From contig NZ_CP044125.1 of the NCBI RefSeq assembly GCF_016864575.1, positions 3,330,001 through 3,394,000 of the forward strand: a stretch of 64,000 nt of DNA. The letters are read 5' to 3'. Source of the DNA: Rhizobium sp. BG4 (lineage in GTDB: Bacteria; Pseudomonadota; Alphaproteobacteria; Rhizobiales; Rhizobiaceae). Position numbers and translations under genes: made by a program. Shown here piece by piece: positions 61,705-64,000 of this stretch (the first letter of the stretch is position 1; each line of letters starts with the position of its first letter). The notes below the pieces were generated by a model that had not been told where the DNA came from, did not search any database, and worked only from the letters and a program-made list of their open reading frames with translations.

Positions 61705-62499
61705 CTAAGAATTTCTATCCTTGGAAACCGCAGCGACCCAATTGTTCCAGTTCTTCTGGTTGCCGGCGAAGACATTGATATCCGTCGGACCCTGAATGCC
61801 GGGAATGACGCCCGTCGAGGTATATTGCCAGAAGGCCCAGCGGCGGTCGGTATAGGTCACTTCGGGGTGTTTTGCCGTCGAGCGCACCCAGAAATGGTAA
61901 TCCTGGAAATAGCCTTGGAGATTGTCGCGGTGGAAATCGACCGAGGTATAGATGATCGGGCGCTTGCCGTAATAGGCTTCCAAGCGGTCCATGAAGCGCT
62001 GCATTTCGGCGCGCACGGTGGCCGGATCAGGACGGAGCTTGCAGGTCTTCGATTCCGCGTTCCACTCGACGTCGATGACGGGCGGCAGGCGCATCGATTC
62101 CTTCGGCACATTCTGGATGAACCAGTCGGCCTGTTCGTCGGCGGACGAGCAGAAATAGTAGAAATGATAGGGGGCATGCGGAATGCCGACGGCGCGGGCG
62201 CGCTGCCAGTATTCGTTGAACTTCGGGTCGACGCGGTCCTTGCCTTCGGTCGCCTTGATGAAGGCGAAGGCGACGCCCGAGGATTTCACCGTCTGCCAGT
62301 CGATATCGCCCTGCCATTTGGAGATGTCGATACCGTGAATATCATTCTGATGCGGGGTCTTCGGGCCGAAATCCTGCGGATCGGTGTCCTGGAAGCGGGG
62401 CTTCTTGATCGAGGCTGTTTCGAGATAGTCGTAGCCCGTGGAGCTGCAACCGGCGAGCATCAAAGCCAGCGGCAAAACGCAAAACAAAAGTCCGCGCAT
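61705..62499 (-). CDS. GH25-family lysozyme-like lipoprotein
   Basis: A 264-residue muramidase-type protein. The start at 62499 places a lipoprotein signal (GLLFCVLPLALMLAGCSS, lipobox L-A-G-C at ~18) correctly; an upstream ATG at 62538 is possible. The GH25 barrel has IDISKWQGDIDW (~60), FIKATEGKDRVDPKF (~80), PVIDVEWN (~140) and YTDRRWAFWQYTSTG (~225), including the conserved acidic residues. It would be anchored to a membrane facing the periplasm. It lies 80 bp upstream of the MltB-type gene on the same strand. Confidence 0.9.
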   Translation of the reverse strand: MRGLLFCVLPLALMLAGCSSTGYDYLETASIKKPRFQDTDPQDFGPKTPHQNDIHGIDISKWQGDIDWQTVKSSGVAFAFIKATEGKDRVDPKFNEYWQRARAVGIPHAPYHFYYFCSSADEQADWFIQNVPKESMRLPPVIDVEWNAESKTCKLRPDPATVRAEMQRFMDRLEAYYGKRPIIYTSVDFHRDNLQGYFQDYHFWVRSTAKHPEVTYTDRRWAFWQYTSTGVIPGIQGPTDINVFAGNQKNWNNWVAAVSKDRNS

Positions 62500-62623
62500 G
62501 AATATCCCGTCATGTAACGAATGATCTACTTGCCCCACAGCATGACCTTCGAAGACGAATGCAGCCGAGGAATAATCCTCTTTTCACCATATCAACGTAA
62601 AAAATCGGTTAGTTTCAAGTGAA

Positions 62624-63298
62624 TTATGCGCGCCTGGCGGTGATGACGGCGCGCCAGGCATAGCCGCCATAGAGCGTCTCGAAAGCCAATTCCGCGCCAT
62701 TTTCATGGGCTTGGGCTTGCAGGACGTCGCGCAGGTTGGCGCGCGGGGTCACATGAAATTTGGCGAGCCAGCCCTTGAGCAGGGCGCGGAACCAGCCGGG
62801 CAGGCCCTCCTGCTGGCCGAAATCGACGATGTGCAGCTCGCCGCCCGGATTGAGCGCGGCAATGGATGCATCGACGGCGCGCTCCCAATCGGGGATCATC
62901 GACAGCGCGTAGGAGATCAGGATGCGGTCGAATCCGGTGGCGCCGAATTCACGTGGCGTGAAGGCGGTGGCGTCGGCGACGCGGAAATCCGGAACCGCAG
63001 CCTTGGTGGCAAAGGTCTTGCGGGCGGAGATCAGCATCTCCTGCGAGATGTCGAGGCCGTAGAGGCGGGCGTCGGGAAAGCGCTTGTGGGCGAGCGCCAG
63101 ATTGCGGCCCGTGCCGCAGCCGACCTCCAGCAGGGTGCCGCCCTTGGGGACGCCGAGGCTGCGGATCGCCTTGTCGCGGCCGAGCAGGTAATATTTGCGC
63201 GTCAGATCGTAGATATGACGCTGATAGCGGTACATGCCGTCCATCAGGCCGGCATGTGCTTCGGATTGGGCATCCGGGAGCGTGCGGATCTCGGTCAC
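62624..63298 (-). CDS. btaB: BtaB: betaine-lipid (DGTS) N-methyltransferase
   Basis: A 224-residue SAM-dependent methyltransferase. LLEVGCGTGRNLALAHKRFP (~57) is the SAM loop, followed by LYGLDISQEML and the post-I motif FDRILISYALSMIPDWE. It adds three methyl groups to diacylglyceryl-homoserine. The start is GTG 63298, overlapping the btaA stop (GTGA), which couples translation. Together with BtaA it makes the phosphorus-free lipid DGTS, typically under phosphate limitation. The promoter lies beyond the right edge. Confidence 0.92.
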   Translation of the reverse strand: MTEIRTLPDAQSEAHAGLMDGMYRYQRHIYDLTRKYYLLGRDKAIRSLGVPKGGTLLEVGCGTGRNLALAHKRFPDARLYGLDISQEMLISARKTFATKAAVPDFRVADATAFTPREFGATGFDRILISYALSMIPDWERAVDASIAALNPGGELHIVDFGQQEGLPGWFRALLKGWLAKFHVTPRANLRDVLQAQAHENGAELAFETLYGGYAWRAVITARRA

Positions 63299-64000
63299 GC
63301 CTTTTTCCCGTAGATGTGGAAGCCGCCGTAGATCGCCGAGCGGTCGAGAGCCGTCATGTCGCGCGACTTCTCTTCGAAGTAATCCCACTGCTCGCGGATG
63401 GCGGGCGAGAGGCGGCCTTCGATGATGCTCTTTTCGGCGGCGGTACGGAAGATGACGCGGGCGCCGGGGCGGGCGGTGCGGCTGATCTCGGCCCAGAGGC
63501 TGTTCAGCTGCTCGTCGGTCATCCAGTCCTGCGCGTCGAGCAGGATGTATCGGTCGCGCGAGGCCGCCGGTTCCTTGGCGAGCAGTTCGGTGAAGTTGGC
63601 ATGATGCACGGTGACGCGATCGACATTGGCGCGGATCACTTCGTAATGCTCCGGCTTCAGGTAAGTCGGCAGCGGGCCTTCGTCGCCATTGGCGTAACGG
63701 CGGCCGAAGGCCTGCCAGGCGAAGTAGTTTTCGCGCATCGGGAAGTGGCAGGCGAGCTTTTCGAGGCGGTGCTTCAGCACCGGCGCGATCGAGTTGTCGG
63801 CGGCAAGGCTTGCCAGCTCGTCATATTGCTGCGGCGGGATGCCGAGGCCGAAGAGCGAGCTCTTGCGGCCGGTGATCCAGCGCACGACCGGCTTTTCGAA
63901 CAGCGGAGCGACCTTGTCGTCGAAGAATTGGCGCTGTTCGCGGATCGACTGGGTCTTGGTCATCTGCTTCAGGTCGACACCGTGCAGGCGGGCGAGCAGG
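63295..64000 (-). CDS. btaA: BtaA: SAM:diacylglycerol 3-amino-3-carboxypropyltransferase (partial)
   Basis: The C-terminal 234 residues of a protein that continues past the right edge; the frame stays open through 64000 (LLARLHGVDLKQM before the first internal Met). Family marks are HFPMRENYFAWQAFGRRY, YLKPEHYEVIRANVDRV and LLDAQDWMTDEQLNSLWAEISRTARPGARVIFRTA (cited in parts), typical of BtaA (DUF3419). It transfers the aminocarboxypropyl group of SAM to diacylglycerol. Full BtaA is ~415 residues, so about 180 are missing here. Confidence 0.93.
   Translation of the reverse strand, partial: LLARLHGVDLKQMTKTQSIREQRQFFDDKVAPLFEKPVVRWITGRKSSLFGLGIPPQQYDELASLAADNSIAPVLKHRLEKLACHFPMRENYFAWQAFGRRYANGDEGPLPTYLKPEHYEVIRANVDRVTVHHANFTELLAKEPAASRDRYILLDAQDWMTDEQLNSLWAEISRTARPGARVIFRTAAEKSIIEGRLSPAIREQWDYFEEKSRDMTALDRSAIYGGFHIYGKKA

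Overview
The window looks like chromosomal DNA of a fast-growing rhizobium, most likely the Rhizobium leguminosarum/etli group. Supporting signs are the GC-rich codon use, RIME-like palindromic intergenic repeats, GGAAC-type general-stress promoters, DUF982 and FPASDP-motif small proteins, a SahR-metF pair, and a btaA-btaB betaine-lipid pair. There is no phage, IS element or CRISPR array. Apart from two genes with single-base frameshifts, the coding regions are intact.

Layout. 0-3 kb is a cluster of small stress-type genes; five of them carry close matches to the EcfG/RpoE2 promoter. 3.3-8.1 kb is the prkA-yeaH-spoVR operon, followed tail-to-tail by a frameshifted capsule/Kdo-transferase-like gene and an orphan class B penicillin-binding protein (10.3-12.0). 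12.2-14.0 kb is a more AT-rich patch with a DUF2441-like (ADP-ribosyltransferase-like) gene, a small membrane protein and a tRNA-Ile2(CAT). 14.1-17.9 kb holds a SIMPL protein, small conserved proteins and an AGE-family epimerase. metH follows (18.1-21.8), behind a perfect 20-bp SahR-type palindrome. Next come a PP2C phosphatase and a ParDE module.

23.5-31.0 kb is an amino-sugar uptake locus: a GntR regulator and GlcNAc-type kinase diverge from an ABC transporter operon that includes a Gfo/Idh/MocA oxidoreductase. A frameshifted MFS gene flanked by RIME-like repeats follows. 32.8-45.9 kb looks like one catabolic island. A putrescine/iron-type ABC transporter and an RpiR regulator run leftwards. 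Rightwards run an N-formylglutamate amidohydrolase-like enzyme, an APC permease with a hairpin-rich leader, a glutamine-synthetase-like ligase, an XRE/PIN toxin-antitoxin pair, an aldehyde dehydrogenase, an iron alcohol dehydrogenase and a small secreted protein. The enzyme set suggests gamma-glutamylation-dependent breakdown of an amine or amino alcohol; this is inference.

46-64 kb contains an orphan ParA ATPase, an L,D-transpeptidase, a DUF4432-like epimerase, a BLH-type phosphatase, RidA, a leftward operon (alpha/beta hydrolase, EamA transporter, CoA-transferase III, ThDP enzyme), RNase T2, EttA, and sahR-metF behind a second SahR palindrome. It ends with a 25-residue membrane peptide gene, two cell-wall hydrolases (MltB, GH25) and btaB-btaA, the latter running off the right edge.

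Methionine metabolism links the two ends of the window: metH and metF share the same operator, SahR is encoded next to metF, and BtaA/BtaB consume S-adenosylmethionine. All functional names rest on motif recognition from sequence alone; no database search was run.
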